Assembly: GCA_964459385.1 (NCBI GenBank)
Contig: CAYWLG010000013.1
Coordinates: 11,740-75,739, forward strand
Reading direction: 5' to 3'
Source: UBA6107 sp964459385
GTDB lineage: Bacteria > Chloroflexota > Anaerolineae > Anaerolineales > Anaerolineaceae
Length of the DNA stretch: 64,000 nt
Within the stretch, counting starts at the first letter, position 1. Each line of letters begins with the position of its first letter. The notes beneath the pieces were generated by a model. That model worked only from the letters and a program-made list of their open reading frames with translations, did not search any database and had not been told where the DNA came from. Below, one piece after another: positions 49,533 through 58,000 of the stretch. Both the position numbers and the translations under genes were made by a program.

Positions 49533-51032
49533 TTAAGCCTCTTTTTGTGAGGTCTTTTGAATCATTTTGATCACCTCTTTGCCGGTCATCACACCGCTGG
49601 GCAGACCGCCGCCGGGCTGCACCCACTGCCCGGCCATGTAGAAGTGCTGCAAGCCCGGCAGGGTTTTGGAGATGGGTTTCATCATGACGCCCGGGGTGGG
49701 CAGCCAGCCTTCAAAACTGCCCTGCCAGTTGCCGGTGTAGCGCTCAAAGGTTAGCGGGGTGGAGACATCGGCCATCTCTACGCTGTCTTTGAAGCCGGGC
49801 AAAAAGCCCTCCAAACGCTCGATCACTTCCAGGGCGATGCGCTGCTTTTCGGCATCGTATTCCTCTTGATTGGCGCCATCGGCGTAGAGCTTTTGCCAGT
49901 AGTTGTAATGGGTGGGCAGCATCGCCGTCACCACGGTTTTGCCCTGCGGCGCCATCGTGGGGTCAAAATTGTAGATCATCGCGTCCAAATGACTGACGGT
50001 CTCTGCGCCGATCTGAATGGGGGTTTCGAGCACATAACCGATGCCTCCCGTGCAGGCGGGTAGATCGCTGAAAGTCTTGTTCACCCCCAAACCGACGAAA
50101 ACGAGCGGTTCAAAGATGGCTTGCTGACCCGAGTAACGCTTTTGAATTTCTTCATCCACATACTTTCCGCCCAGCATCTTGAAGATGGTGGCATACCCAT
50201 CGGCTGCCGAGATCACATAATCGGCCCGCTCCACCCCGCCATCTTCCAGCTCGATGCCCACCGCCCGATCGTTCTCAACCAGGATCTTGTTGACGCGGCT
50301 CTTGTAGTAGATCTCGCCGCCCAGCGACCGGTAACGTTTTTCCACCGCTTCAGACATCGGCAGTGAACCGCCAAGGGTGTAGGCGGCGCCGTGATTGCTC
50401 AACATGGCGAGGGTATAGGGCAGCCCGATCATCGACATTTCGGGGTACCACATCTTGCTGAACACTTCATGCAGGAAAGGATTTTTGAATTGCGCCGCAA
50501 ACTGCTCCAGAGTTTTGGGGCCCCATTTTACAAATTCGAGCAGCGCGCCCAGCGAAGCAAAGGGGGTGCGCAGTTTGGCCAGCCAACTGCCGCCCGGCTG
50601 AACATCAAAGTTTTTGAGGCGGCGCACACCGCGGCAAAACGAACGGATCACGCGCGCGTCTTCGGGGGCCAGTTCAAGCATGTGAGCTTCCAGCTTGTCA
50701 ATATCGGTGTACATATTAAAGACCTGCCCCCGGCCGTTCTCGACCCGAGTGAAGACTTCCGGGTTGAACAGTTCGCGCTCCTGAATCAGCCCGATCTCTT
50801 GCCACTGTTGGTAAAAACGCGGATAAAGTGGGCTGGAGCCGGTTAACCAGTGAATGCAGCCGTCGATCGTAAATCCTTTGCGTTTCCAGGAGGTGACCAG
50901 CCCACCGGGAAGCGAGTGCATTTCGTAAATGCGGCTTTGAAAGCCGTTCAACTGGGCATAGACCCCGGCGGATAGCCCGGCGATGCCGGCGCCAATGATG
51001 ATGACGCTCTTTGAAGCGGTTTTTGTTTCCAT
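49533..51032 (-). CDS. CrtI-type FAD-dependent oxidoreductase
   Basis: 499 residues. The FAD-binding motif IIIGAGIAGLSAGVYAQLNGF is at the N-terminus, followed by EMHSLPGGLVTSWKRKGFTIDG, typical of phytoene desaturase-like proteins. The C-terminal GLQHFYMAGQWVQPGGGLPSGVMTGKEV closes the FAD site. It may desaturate or isomerise a polyisoprenoid or lipid, but no carotenoid genes lie nearby. AGGAGC precedes ATG 51032. It lies 123 bases downstream of rubrerythrin behind a terminator. Confidence 0.88.
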   Translation of the reverse strand: METKTASKSVIIIGAGIAGLSAGVYAQLNGFQSRIYEMHSLPGGLVTSWKRKGFTIDGCIHWLTGSSPLYPRFYQQWQEIGLIQERELFNPEVFTRVENGRGQVFNMYTDIDKLEAHMLELAPEDARVIRSFCRGVRRLKNFDVQPGGSWLAKLRTPFASLGALLEFVKWGPKTLEQFAAQFKNPFLHEVFSKMWYPEMSMIGLPYTLAMLSNHGAAYTLGGSLPMSEAVEKRYRSLGGEIYYKSRVNKILVENDRAVGIELEDGGVERADYVISAADGYATIFKMLGGKYVDEEIQKRYSGQQAIFEPLVFVGLGVNKTFSDLPACTGGIGYVLETPIQIGAETVSHLDAMIYNFDPTMAPQGKTVVTAMLPTHYNYWQKLYADGANQEEYDAEKQRIALEVIERLEGFLPGFKDSVEMADVSTPLTFERYTGNWQGSFEGWLPTPGVMMKPISKTLPGLQHFYMAGQWVQPGGGLPSGVMTGKEVIKMIQKTSQKEA

Positions 51033-51110
51033 GCATGCTCCTGCAAATGGTATATCTCTATATACGCAAAATGCACCGTTTCGTTTTCAATAAAATGAAA
51101 GGCACCCATT

Positions 51111-51142
51111 AAAAAGCAGAGCCCCTGAAAAATCAGGGGCTC
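51111..51142 (-). terminator. Terminator of rubrerythrin
   Basis: GAGCCCCTGA (51119-51128) and TCAGGGGCTC (51133-51142) pair perfectly. On the minus strand TGCTTTTT follows. Confidence 0.85.
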
Positions 51143-51155
51143 GCAGAGGGTCTGT

Positions 51156-51653
51156 TTAGCTGATGTGCTCAAATTTGATTCCCGGGCAGCCACAGATCGG
51201 GCAAGACTCGGGAGCCGTGCGGGCGTGGGTGAAACCGCACACCGGGCAGATGTAGTAATCGTAGCTCTCACCGGGCTTGCCCAGATTTTCAAGGGCGGCC
51301 TTGTAAAGTTCTTCGTGGATCTTTTCCACTTCATTGGCGTAATTGAAGCTGCGTAGGGCCTTTTTGTCGCCCTCAGCCTCAGCATCTTTGATGAAAGCGG
51401 GATACATTTCGCTGTACTCGTAATGCTCACCGGCAACGGCCTCTTTGAGGTTCTCTTCGGTGGACTTGATCTCTCCGGCGGCGCGCAGATGATTGTGGGC
51501 GTGCACGGTTTCGGCCGCTGCGGCGGCACGGAACAGTTTGGCTACCTGCGGGAAACCATCTTCGTCGGCTTTCTTGGCAAAGGCAAGATACTTCCGATTG
51601 GCCTGGCTTTCTCCAGCAAAAGCCGCCATCAAATCGTCATAAGACTTGGTCAT
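51156..51653 (-). CDS. Rubrerythrin
   Basis: 165 residues. The ferritin-like diiron domain contains AFAGESQANRKY and ETVHAHNHLRA, and the second half has GEHYEYSEMYP and EVEKIHEELYK, giving the expected Glu and His ligands. The C-terminal rubredoxin domain is YICPVCGF followed by CPICGCPG. It removes peroxide in anaerobes and so suggests a strict or facultative anaerobic lifestyle. AAAGGAGC stands before ATG 51653, and a promoter is visible upstream. Confidence 0.96.
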   Translation of the reverse strand: MTKSYDDLMAAFAGESQANRKYLAFAKKADEDGFPQVAKLFRAAAAAETVHAHNHLRAAGEIKSTEENLKEAVAGEHYEYSEMYPAFIKDAEAEGDKKALRSFNYANEVEKIHEELYKAALENLGKPGESYDYYICPVCGFTHARTAPESCPICGCPGIKFEHIS

Positions 51654-51692
51654 TTTTTATTGCTCCTTTATTTATAAATAATGGCTTAATTA

Positions 51693-51721
51693 ACGATACT
51701 TCACCTGCCAATTTTTGACAA
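51693..51721 (-). promoter_or_regulatory. Promoter of rubrerythrin
   Basis: On the minus strand TTGTCA (51721-51716) and TATCGT (51698-51693) are 17 bases apart, 40 bases before ATG 51653. Confidence 0.65.
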
Positions 51722-51762
51722 TATTAAAAAGGTTGAAACGTGAAAAATTCCTCGCTTAACCC

Positions 51763-51813
51763 TTGACAAGGGAAAAGATTCGTATACAATGATACAAATA
51801 TACAATGATACAA
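51763..51813 (+). promoter_or_regulatory. Promoter and direct-repeat operator of the GntR operon
   Basis: TTGACA (51763-51768) and TACAAT (51785-51790) are 16 bases apart. TATACAATGATACAA occurs twice, at 51783-51797 and 51799-51813, with a 16-base period. The first copy covers the -10, so a bound repressor would block the promoter. The operon's own GntR protein is the obvious candidate. Confidence 0.75.
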
Positions 51814-51833
51814 TATTGAAAGGAGGAGTGAAT

Positions 51834-52256
51834 GTGAACCCGCTCGACTTTAAACTGGACTTTCGCTCAGGGGTTCCCATTTATGTGCAGATCGTTGAAC
51901 AGGTGCAGCAGCTTCTGATCAGCGGCAAATTGAGACCCGGTGATCAACTACCCACCGTGCGCCAACTAGCCTCGGATATTCGGGTGAACTTCAACACGGT
52001 GGCGCGTGCCTATCGCATGCTCGATGAAGCCGGCCTGATCTCCACCCAGCAAGGACGCGGCACCTACATTCTGGATCAACCCGCTGAAGGGCTGACCGAC
52101 CTGCTCAAGGCAGAGACTCTGGACGAACAAGTGAGACGGTTTTTACGCGACCTGCAGCGTCAGGGCTACACCCTGGCCGAGGCACAAAGATCCATTGAAG
52201 AAAATATTCAAGATTGGAATACGAATCATATCGAAGAGAAAGAAGAGAGAGAATGA
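51834..52256 (+). CDS. GntR family regulator, YtrA type
   Basis: 140 residues from GTG 51834, placed behind AAAGGAGGAG. An in-frame ATG at 51789 lies inside the operator and is less likely. The winged helix reads VPIYVQIVEQVQQLLISGKLRPGDQLPTVRQLASDIRVNFNTVARAYRMLDEAGLIST. The short C-terminal dimerisation segment of about 50 residues is typical of YtrA-type proteins, which repress ABC-exporter operons and respond to cell-wall stress or antibiotics. The slipin gene starts within its stop codon. Confidence 0.92.
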   Translation: MNPLDFKLDFRSGVPIYVQIVEQVQQLLISGKLRPGDQLPTVRQLASDIRVNFNTVARAYRMLDEAGLISTQQGRGTYILDQPAEGLTDLLKAETLDEQVRRFLRDLQRQGYTLAEAQRSIEENIQDWNTNHIEEKEERE

Positions 52257-53242
52257 GAAATAAATATTCATCCAACAATTCAATCGAAGACAGCGAATCC
52301 AATGTTCCTTCGCCGATTCGCGCTCAGCCAAAACTGAGCAAAGCCTCTGCAGAAGATTATCACTTTAGCCCTTTGGCGATCTTTTTGTTCATCGTATTCA
52401 TGCTCGCGGCCATTTATGCGGCTGTGCTCATGGATGAGAGAAACTACACCGACAATCAAATCGCTTTTGTGGTGCTTCCGCTCACGCTGATCGGCCTGAT
52501 CTTGCTTTTCGGCGTCAAAATGGCACGCCAGTGGGAAAAATCCGTCGTGCTGCGCTTTGGCAAGTTCCACGGGCTCAAAGGCCCCGGTGTCTTCTGGATC
52601 ATTCCCATCATCGACTCGGTGCCCAACTGGATCGATCAGCGCGTCATGGTCACCCCCTTCTCGGCTGAAAAGACCCTTACCCGCGACACCGTGCCCGTCA
52701 ACGTAGACGCCGTGCTCTTCTGGGTGGTGTGGGATGCCGAAAAAGCTGCCCTTGAGGTGGAGAACTTCCGCAACGCCATCGCCTGGGCTTCGCAGACCGC
52801 GCTGCGCGAGGTGATCGGCCAAATGACCCTGGCCGAGATTCTGGTGGGCCGCACCAACATGGATAACCAACTGCAGAAAGTGATCGACGAACGCACCACC
52901 CCCTGGGGCATCACCGTGCAGTCGGTCGAGATTCGTGATGTCATCATCCCGCCCGATCTCGAAGACGCCATGAGCCGCCAGGCACAGGCCGAGCGCGAAC
53001 GCCAGGCCCGCATCATTTTGGGTGAATCTGAAAAGCAGATCTCGGCCAGCTTCTCTGACGCAGCCAAGGCTTACGCCAACAACCCCACTGCCCTGCACCT
53101 GCGCGCCATGAACATGCTTTTTGAGGGTATGAAAGACAAAGGGGCCTTGGTGATCGTGCCGAGCAGCGCCGTGGATTCAATGAATCTGGGCGGCCTGGCA
53201 GGACTCACCGCCCTGGCTGAAAAAGCCAAAGACGAACAATAG
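52253..53242 (+). CDS. Slipin/stomatin-like SPFH protein
   Basis: 329 residues from ATG 52253, overlapping the GntR stop as ATGA. Two membrane segments near the N-terminus (LAIFLFIVFMLAAIYAAVLM and FVVLPLTLIGLILLFGVKM) are followed by the SPFH domain: VVLRFGKFHGLKGPGVFWIIPIIDSV, then TRDTVPVNVDAVLFWVVWD and VEIRDVIIPPDLEDAMSRQAQAERERQA. Stomatins oligomerise at the membrane and scaffold other proteins. Its place inside an ABC-exporter operon under GntR control suggests a membrane-stress function. Confidence 0.92.
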   Translation: MRNKYSSNNSIEDSESNVPSPIRAQPKLSKASAEDYHFSPLAIFLFIVFMLAAIYAAVLMDERNYTDNQIAFVVLPLTLIGLILLFGVKMARQWEKSVVLRFGKFHGLKGPGVFWIIPIIDSVPNWIDQRVMVTPFSAEKTLTRDTVPVNVDAVLFWVVWDAEKAALEVENFRNAIAWASQTALREVIGQMTLAEILVGRTNMDNQLQKVIDERTTPWGITVQSVEIRDVIIPPDLEDAMSRQAQAERERQARIILGESEKQISASFSDAAKAYANNPTALHLRAMNMLFEGMKDKGALVIVPSSAVDSMNLGGLAGLTALAEKAKDEQ

Positions 53243-53271
53243 TTTTGTTAAATTAATTGATTAGAGGAAAA

Positions 53272-53475
53272 ATGGTTGCCACTGAAAATATTACCAAACT
53301 CCTGCTACTGGTGATCCCTATCGCGCTTTTGCAGTTGATCTTGATGCTCGTGGCGCTGGTGGATATTGCCAAACGAGAAAAGACTAATGGCCCCAAGTGG
53401 ATCTGGGTGCTGGTGGTGGTTTTGGGCGAGCTGCTGGGCCCGATCGTGTACTTTATCTTTGGGAGAAAAGAATGA
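53272..53475 (+). CDS. PLDc_N-type small membrane protein
   Basis: 67 residues from ATG 53272 with AGAGGAAA upstream. Two membrane helices (LLLVIPIALLQLILMLVALVDI and WIWVLVVVLGELLGPIVYFIFG) with the ending GPIVYFIFGRKE match the N-terminal segment of cardiolipin-synthase-type proteins, which also occurs alone. Such stand-alone forms are often encoded beside ABC exporters. The next start overlaps its stop (ATGA at 53472). Confidence 0.8.
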   Translation: MVATENITKLLLLVIPIALLQLILMLVALVDIAKREKTNGPKWIWVLVVVLGELLGPIVYFIFGRKE

Positions 53476-54410
53476 ATGCAATTGAACTTACCGGTCTGTA
53501 TAAAACGTATGGGTCGGTGAGAGCGCTGGACGGGTTGGACCTTGAGGTGCCAACCCGCTCGGTCTTCGGTTTTCTGGGGCCAAACGGGGCCGGCAAAACG
53601 ACCACCATGCGCCTGCTCACCGGGCTGGCCCGTGCCGACAAAGGCGCCCTGCTCATCAACGGTCGCCCGGTCGTCATGGGGCAGTCCAACCGCGAGGTGG
53701 GCTTCCTGCCCGAAGAACCGGCCTTTTATCCGTGGATGAGCGCCGCCGAGTATTTGGCCTTTTGTGCTGAGATCTTCGGCTTCTCTGCCAAAGAGAGAAA
53801 AATGCGCAGTGAAGAAATGCTCGAACGCACGGGGCTGTTGGCTGAGTCAAAACGCCCGGTTGGCGGCTTTTCCCGTGGCATGCGGCAGCGTCTGGGCATC
53901 GCCCAGGCCATGCTGCACAGCCCCTCGGTGCTTCTGCTAGACGAACCGGTTTCGGCCCTGGACCCGATGGGGCGCAAAGAAGTGCTGGAAATGATCGATG
54001 GCTTGAAAGAGGACTGTACCATCCTCATGTCCACCCACATCCTCGAAGATGTGGAACGCATCTGCGATACCGTCGCCATCCTGCGCAAAGGCAAGCGGGT
54101 GGTGCAGTCGAACCGCGAAGAATTAATGGAGCACTATGCCAGCCGTGCCCTGGAGATTGAGTTTGGCAACGGTTCGGTTGAATCCATTGCCGCCATCGCC
54201 GCTGAACTCCAGAACCTGAAAGAGGTGGTCTCCGTGCAGAGAAACGGGCACCAACTGCGCCTGACCGTCAATGATGTCAGCGAAGCGCAGAAAGCCGTGA
54301 TGCGCCGTGCCCTTGAAAACGACTGGCATATCGAGAAACTGGCCGTGGTTAAACCCACGCTGGAAGAAGTTTTTGTGAAACTGGTCGAAGAAGAAGGGAG
54401 TGCGCAATGA
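53472..54410 (+). CDS. ABC exporter ATP-binding protein 1
   Basis: 312 residues. Walker A is FLGPNGAGKTTTMRLL, the signature GFSRGMRQRLGIAQAML and Walker B VLLLDEPVSALDP. The C-terminal segment of about 90 residues is typical of drug- or lantibiotic-export ATPases. It pairs with the permease that follows with a four-base overlap. The starting frame begins at ATG 53472; the longer frame upstream overlaps the PLDc_N gene and is not real. Confidence 0.93.
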   Translation: MNAIELTGLYKTYGSVRALDGLDLEVPTRSVFGFLGPNGAGKTTTMRLLTGLARADKGALLINGRPVVMGQSNREVGFLPEEPAFYPWMSAAEYLAFCAEIFGFSAKERKMRSEEMLERTGLLAESKRPVGGFSRGMRQRLGIAQAMLHSPSVLLLDEPVSALDPMGRKEVLEMIDGLKEDCTILMSTHILEDVERICDTVAILRKGKRVVQSNREELMEHYASRALEIEFGNGSVESIAAIAAELQNLKEVVSVQRNGHQLRLTVNDVSEAQKAVMRRALENDWHIEKLAVVKPTLEEVFVKLVEEEGSAQ

Positions 54411-55165
54411 GCCTGCTGACTGCTTTCAAAAAAGAATGGCTGGAACAGCGCCGTTCGCGCAAATTCCTCATTGCCGTGATCGTGCTGACCTTCTTTGGCA
54501 TGACCTCGCCTCTGCTGGCAAAGTTCATGCCGCAGATGCTCGCACTCATCCCGGGGGCCTCCTCCATCGCCAGTCTGGTGCCTGAACCCACTGTTCAAGA
54601 TGCCGTAGCACAATACATCAAGAACATCACCCAGTTTGGCGTTCTGATGGCGCTGCTGTTCGCAATGGGATCGGTCGCCTCTGAAAAAGAAAAGGGAACC
54701 GCCGCCCTGGTGTTGACCAAACCGCTGCCGCGCAGCAGCTTCTTGCTCGCAAAGTTCCTGGCTCTGGCGTTGACCTTCACAGTGGCGCTGGCGCTGGCCG
54801 GAGTGAGTGCTTATTACTACACCGCGGTGCTTTTTGGTGCGCCGGATGGGTTGAACTGGTTTCTGCTCAACGCTTTGCTGCTGCTTTACATGCTGGTTTA
54901 CGTGGCCGTCACGCTGCTCTTTAGCACGCTGGTGAAAACGCAGTACATCGCAATGGGCGCCTCTTTTGGCGTGCTGATCTTGCTGGGCATTTTGGGAGCC
55001 ATCCCCGGTTGGAGTGCTTCTCTGCCCGACGGCCTGATTCAGAACGGCGCTGCCCTGCTAACCGGGGCTCCGCTTGCGGGCTGGCAGTGCCTGTGGGTCA
55101 GTCTGGGCATTCTTATCCTTTCTCTGGGCGCGGCAATTTTGGCTTTTCGCAAACAGGAACTGTAA
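54407..55165 (+). CDS. ABC-2 type permease 1
   Basis: 252 residues with six membrane segments (AVIVLTFFGMTSPLLAKF, FGVLMALLFAMGSVASEKEKGT, FLALALTFTVALALAGVSAYYY, LLLLYMLVYVAVTLLFSTL, MGASFGVLILLGILGAIPG, LGILILSLGAAILAF). The EKEKGT stretch after the second segment is typical of ABC-2 permeases. It should export a compound or lipid with the preceding ATPase. A perfect parS-like site begins five bases after its stop. Confidence 0.9.
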   Translation: MSLLTAFKKEWLEQRRSRKFLIAVIVLTFFGMTSPLLAKFMPQMLALIPGASSIASLVPEPTVQDAVAQYIKNITQFGVLMALLFAMGSVASEKEKGTAALVLTKPLPRSSFLLAKFLALALTFTVALALAGVSAYYYTAVLFGAPDGLNWFLLNALLLLYMLVYVAVTLLFSTLVKTQYIAMGASFGVLILLGILGAIPGWSASLPDGLIQNGAALLTGAPLAGWQCLWVSLGILILSLGAAILAFRKQEL

Positions 55166-55170
55166 GTGAA

Positions 55171-55186
55171 TGTTTCACGTGAAACA
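55171..55186. promoter_or_regulatory. parS-like site 1, TGTTTCACGTGAAACA
   Basis: A perfect 16-bp palindrome that matches the ParB-binding parS consensus TGTTNCACGTGAAACA at every position. It lies in the 39-base gap between permease 1 and ATPase 2. Confidence 0.85.
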
Positions 55187-55204
55187 TCTGTAAGGAATGA
55201 AAAC

Positions 55205-56146
55205 ATGGAAAATTCGATCATCGTCAATTCTCTCAGCCACAAATTCGGTGACTTCTTCGCCCTGAGAGAGATTTCTTATCAAGTGAAAGCTGGCGAGGTG
55301 TTCGCACTGCTCGGCCCCAATGGGGCCGGTAAGACCACCACCATCCGGCTGCTTAACGGGCTTTACCGCCGCAGCAGCGGCGAGGTGCGCGTGCTGGGAC
55401 TGGACCCCTCCACTGACGGGCTTCAAGTTCGCCAGCAAACCGGTGTGCTCACCGAGACCAACGCGCTCTACGAAAGGCTAAGTGCACGGGAGAATTTGCA
55501 CTTTTTTGGCACCCTCTATGGCCTGCCAGAATCGCTTCTGTTAAAAAGAACGCAGGAAATTCTGCAAGATTTCGGTCTTGAAACGCGCGCAGACGATCTG
55601 GTAGCCACCTACAGCAAGGGCATGAAACAGCGTTTGGCCCTGGCCAGAGCCTTTTTAAGCCGTCCGCGCATCCTGTTTTTGGATGAACCCACCTCCAGCC
55701 TGGACCCCGAATCTGCGCTGCAGGTGCACGAGATGATCCACAAGATCCGTCAGGAAGACGGCCATACCGTCTTTCTCTGCACCCATCATCTGGATGAAGC
55801 GCAGAAACTGGCCGACCGCGTAGCTATTCTCAACAGCGGGCGCCTGTTGGCGCTGGGCAGCGTGGATGAGCTCAACGCCCAATTCAACCCCGGCCTGTGG
55901 GTAGAAGTGGAACTGTTGAACGGCATCCCGGCCGGGCTGAACCTGGCGGGGCTGCGCGGCGTGTTGAACGTGGAAAGCGCCGACCGTAAACTGCGCGTCC
56001 AGGTCGAAGAAGACGCCGTCATCCCCACCCTGGTCAACGAGCTGGTCGGCAAAAAAGCGGCCGTGCTGAGCATCCAGCCGCACAGAAGTTCGCTTGAAGA
56101 GATCTACTTCAAGCTGCAAGAAGATGCAAGAGAAGGTGCAAAATGA
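55205..56146 (+). CDS. ABC exporter ATP-binding protein 2
   Basis: 313 residues from ATG 55205 with AAGGA upstream. GTG 55166, in the same frame, would translate through the parS site and is rejected. Walker A LLGPNGAGKTTTIRLL, signature YSKGMKQRLALARAFL and Walker B ILFLDEPTSSLDP are intact, with H-loop CTHHLDEA. It is about 35-40 percent alike to ATPase 1 by eye and belongs to a second exporter. The permease gene overlaps its stop (ATGA 56143-56146). Confidence 0.93.
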   Translation: MENSIIVNSLSHKFGDFFALREISYQVKAGEVFALLGPNGAGKTTTIRLLNGLYRRSSGEVRVLGLDPSTDGLQVRQQTGVLTETNALYERLSARENLHFFGTLYGLPESLLLKRTQEILQDFGLETRADDLVATYSKGMKQRLALARAFLSRPRILFLDEPTSSLDPESALQVHEMIHKIRQEDGHTVFLCTHHLDEAQKLADRVAILNSGRLLALGSVDELNAQFNPGLWVEVELLNGIPAGLNLAGLRGVLNVESADRKLRVQVEEDAVIPTLVNELVGKKAAVLSIQPHRSSLEEIYFKLQEDAREGAK

Positions 56147-56970
56147 ACTGGACGAAAATTTTCGCAATCGCCAAAAAAGATATCCGTGAGGCCACCCAAA
56201 ACAAAGCCGTCTGGCTGCCGATCTTGATCGTGCCGGTGATCTTCGTGATCGCACTGCCCTTGATGATGATCTTCATCTTCGGAAGCCCCGACCTTGCCAA
56301 AAGCACGAACAGTACCGACATAGCGCAGTTGATGTCGGTGATGCCTGAATTTATGAAGCTGCAGGTAGCCGGGATGAACGAGACCCAGACGATGGTGGTG
56401 CTGATGCTGGGCTACTTCTTTGCCCCCTTCTTTCTGATCTTGCCGCTGATGTTCTCCACCACCATTGCCGCTGAATCTTTTGCCGGTGAACGGGAGCGCA
56501 AGACCATCGAAGCCCTGCTTTACACCCCCGCGAGCGACGCCGAGCTTTTCATCGGCAAGGCGCTGGCCTCTTTCATCCCCGCGGTGAGCATCACCTGGGC
56601 GAGCTTTTTAGGGTATATCCTCGTGCTAAATATCGGGGCATATCATATCGTAGGGCACCTGTGGTTCCCGCTCAGCAACTGGTATCCGCTCATCTTCTGG
56701 GTCTCTCCGGCCATCTCGCTGCTGGGCATCGCCATCACCGTGCTCATCTCGGCCAAAGTGCAGACCTTCATGGGTGCCTATCAAACCAGTGCTTCGCTGG
56801 TCGTGTTGGTGCTGGGACTGCTGGCCGGGCAGGCCACCGGGGTGCTGGCATTGAGCGTGGGAGTAGGACTGTTGATCGGGCTGGTGCTGTGGCTGGTGGA
56901 CGTCGTCATGCTCTACTTCGCCATCCGCACCTTCAATCGTTATCAATTGTTGCAAACAAGTGTGTCATAA
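56143..56970 (+). CDS. ABC-2 type permease 2
   Basis: 275 residues with about six membrane segments. The central block PLMFSTTIAAESFAGERERKTIEALLYTPASDAELFIGKALASF is the ABC-2 signature with E-R-E-R-K-T. The N-terminus (KIFAIAKKDIREATQNKAVWLPI) and the final VVMLYFAIRTFNRYQLLQ fit the class. It forms the second exporter with ATPase 2. Two parS-like sites lie in the 90-base gap after its stop. Confidence 0.9.
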   Translation: MNWTKIFAIAKKDIREATQNKAVWLPILIVPVIFVIALPLMMIFIFGSPDLAKSTNSTDIAQLMSVMPEFMKLQVAGMNETQTMVVLMLGYFFAPFFLILPLMFSTTIAAESFAGERERKTIEALLYTPASDAELFIGKALASFIPAVSITWASFLGYILVLNIGAYHIVGHLWFPLSNWYPLIFWVSPAISLLGIAITVLISAKVQTFMGAYQTSASLVVLVLGLLAGQATGVLALSVGVGLLIGLVLWLVDVVMLYFAIRTFNRYQLLQTSVS

Positions 56971-56972
56971 TA

Positions 56973-56988
56973 TGTTTCACGTGAAACA
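56973..56988. promoter_or_regulatory. parS-like site 2, TGTTTCACGTGAAACA
   Basis: Identical to site 1, a perfect consensus parS palindrome, two bases after the permease 2 stop. Confidence 0.85.
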
Positions 56989-57003
56989 TTCACAGAGTTA
57001 ATT

Positions 57004-57019
57004 TGTTTCATGTGAAACA
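57004..57019. promoter_or_regulatory. parS-like site 3, TGTTTCATGTGAAACA
   Basis: One base differs from site 2 (CACG to CATG), 31 bases further on in the same intergenic gap. Confidence 0.7.
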
Positions 57020-57060
57020 AAATGGCCCGTGAATTTCAAAAGAGTTGAGGAAATAAAACA

Positions 57061-57849
57061 ATGGAAAAGAATTTGCTGTTGGTCGTAACTTATATCGTGG
57101 CTATCCTGATCGAGATCGGTTTGCCGGTAGCACTGGCCGTCGTGGCCGTCAAAAAATTCAAAGTTTCTGGCTGGGTGATCTTCACCGGTGTACTGACCTT
57201 CATCGGCTCACAGGTGGTGCATATCCCCCTGCTTTCCGGTATCAACGCGCTCTTCACCCAGAGCATTTTGCCCCTTCCGTCGCCGGCAGTTCTGCCCTGG
57301 TTCAATGCCATCACGGCCGGGTTGATGGCCGGGCTGTGCGAAGAAACAGCACGCCTGGTCGGCTTCAAAATTTTGAAGGCCAAAGCAAAGCCATTCAATT
57401 CCGGCCTGGCGCTGGGCATCGGTCATGGCGGCATTGAAAGCGTCATCGTGGGCGTACTGGTGTTGGTCTCACTGATCGGCGGCCTGGCTTCCCCTTCCGT
57501 GCTGGAGCAAACACAGTTCTGGGCCACCCCCTGGCACCTGCCCCTGGCCGGTGGCGTGGAACGCATCATTGCCGTATCCGCGCAGCTCATGATGTCAGTC
57601 TTCGTCTGGAAGGCCGTCACCAGTCATAATTACTGGTGGTATGTGCTGGCCATTGCCTACCATACCCTGCTGGATGGCGTGGCAGTTTTTCTCGCCCAAA
57701 GTGGTTTTTCAGCCTGGCCCCTCGAAGGCGTTTTTAGCCTCTTCCTGGTGGTCAACGTTATTGTGCTGTGGCGCTTCTGGGTGAGCGAACGCGCCAAAGA
57801 AAAAGCGCTGGCCGAAGCAGAAAACGAATCTGAACCGGTTCTCGCCTGA
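57061..57849 (+). CDS. YhfC-family glutamic intramembrane protease-like protein
   Basis: 262 residues with seven or eight membrane segments. The family motifs are LCEETARLVGF (EExxR, Glu94-Glu95), GIGHGGIESVIVG (His122, Glu126), ERIIAVSAQLMMSVFVW and AIAYHTLLDG. YhfC proteins are related to PrsW and CPBP enzymes and probably cut membrane proteins; substrates are unknown. A canonical terminator follows. It is the eighth gene of the GntR-led run, and the parS-like sites precede it. Confidence 0.85.
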   Translation: MEKNLLLVVTYIVAILIEIGLPVALAVVAVKKFKVSGWVIFTGVLTFIGSQVVHIPLLSGINALFTQSILPLPSPAVLPWFNAITAGLMAGLCEETARLVGFKILKAKAKPFNSGLALGIGHGGIESVIVGVLVLVSLIGGLASPSVLEQTQFWATPWHLPLAGGVERIIAVSAQLMMSVFVWKAVTSHNYWWYVLAIAYHTLLDGVAVFLAQSGFSAWPLEGVFSLFLVVNVIVLWRFWVSERAKEKALAEAENESEPVLA

Positions 57850-57866
57850 ACTTTTTGACGTGACAG

Positions 57867-57897
57867 AAAACAGTGCTGCGAATGCAGCACTGTTTTT
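57867..57897 (+). terminator. Terminator after the first YhfC-like gene
   Basis: AAAACAGTGCTGC and GCAGCACTGTTTTT pair fully around a four-base loop, followed by CATTT. Confidence 0.9.
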
Positions 57898-58000
57898 CAT
57901 TTATGGAGATATTGGCAGAAGCTGGCAAGATTGAGCAAAAAAGAATATACTCAACCTGTTCCTGCTTGCAGGGAAATTTTGCACGCTGAAAGAGGGAAGC

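Noticed and set aside
55166..55204. GTG start for ATPase 2 upstream of the parS-like site
   Set aside because: It would encode the parS sequence as VSRET and lacks a ribosome site; ATG 55205 has one.
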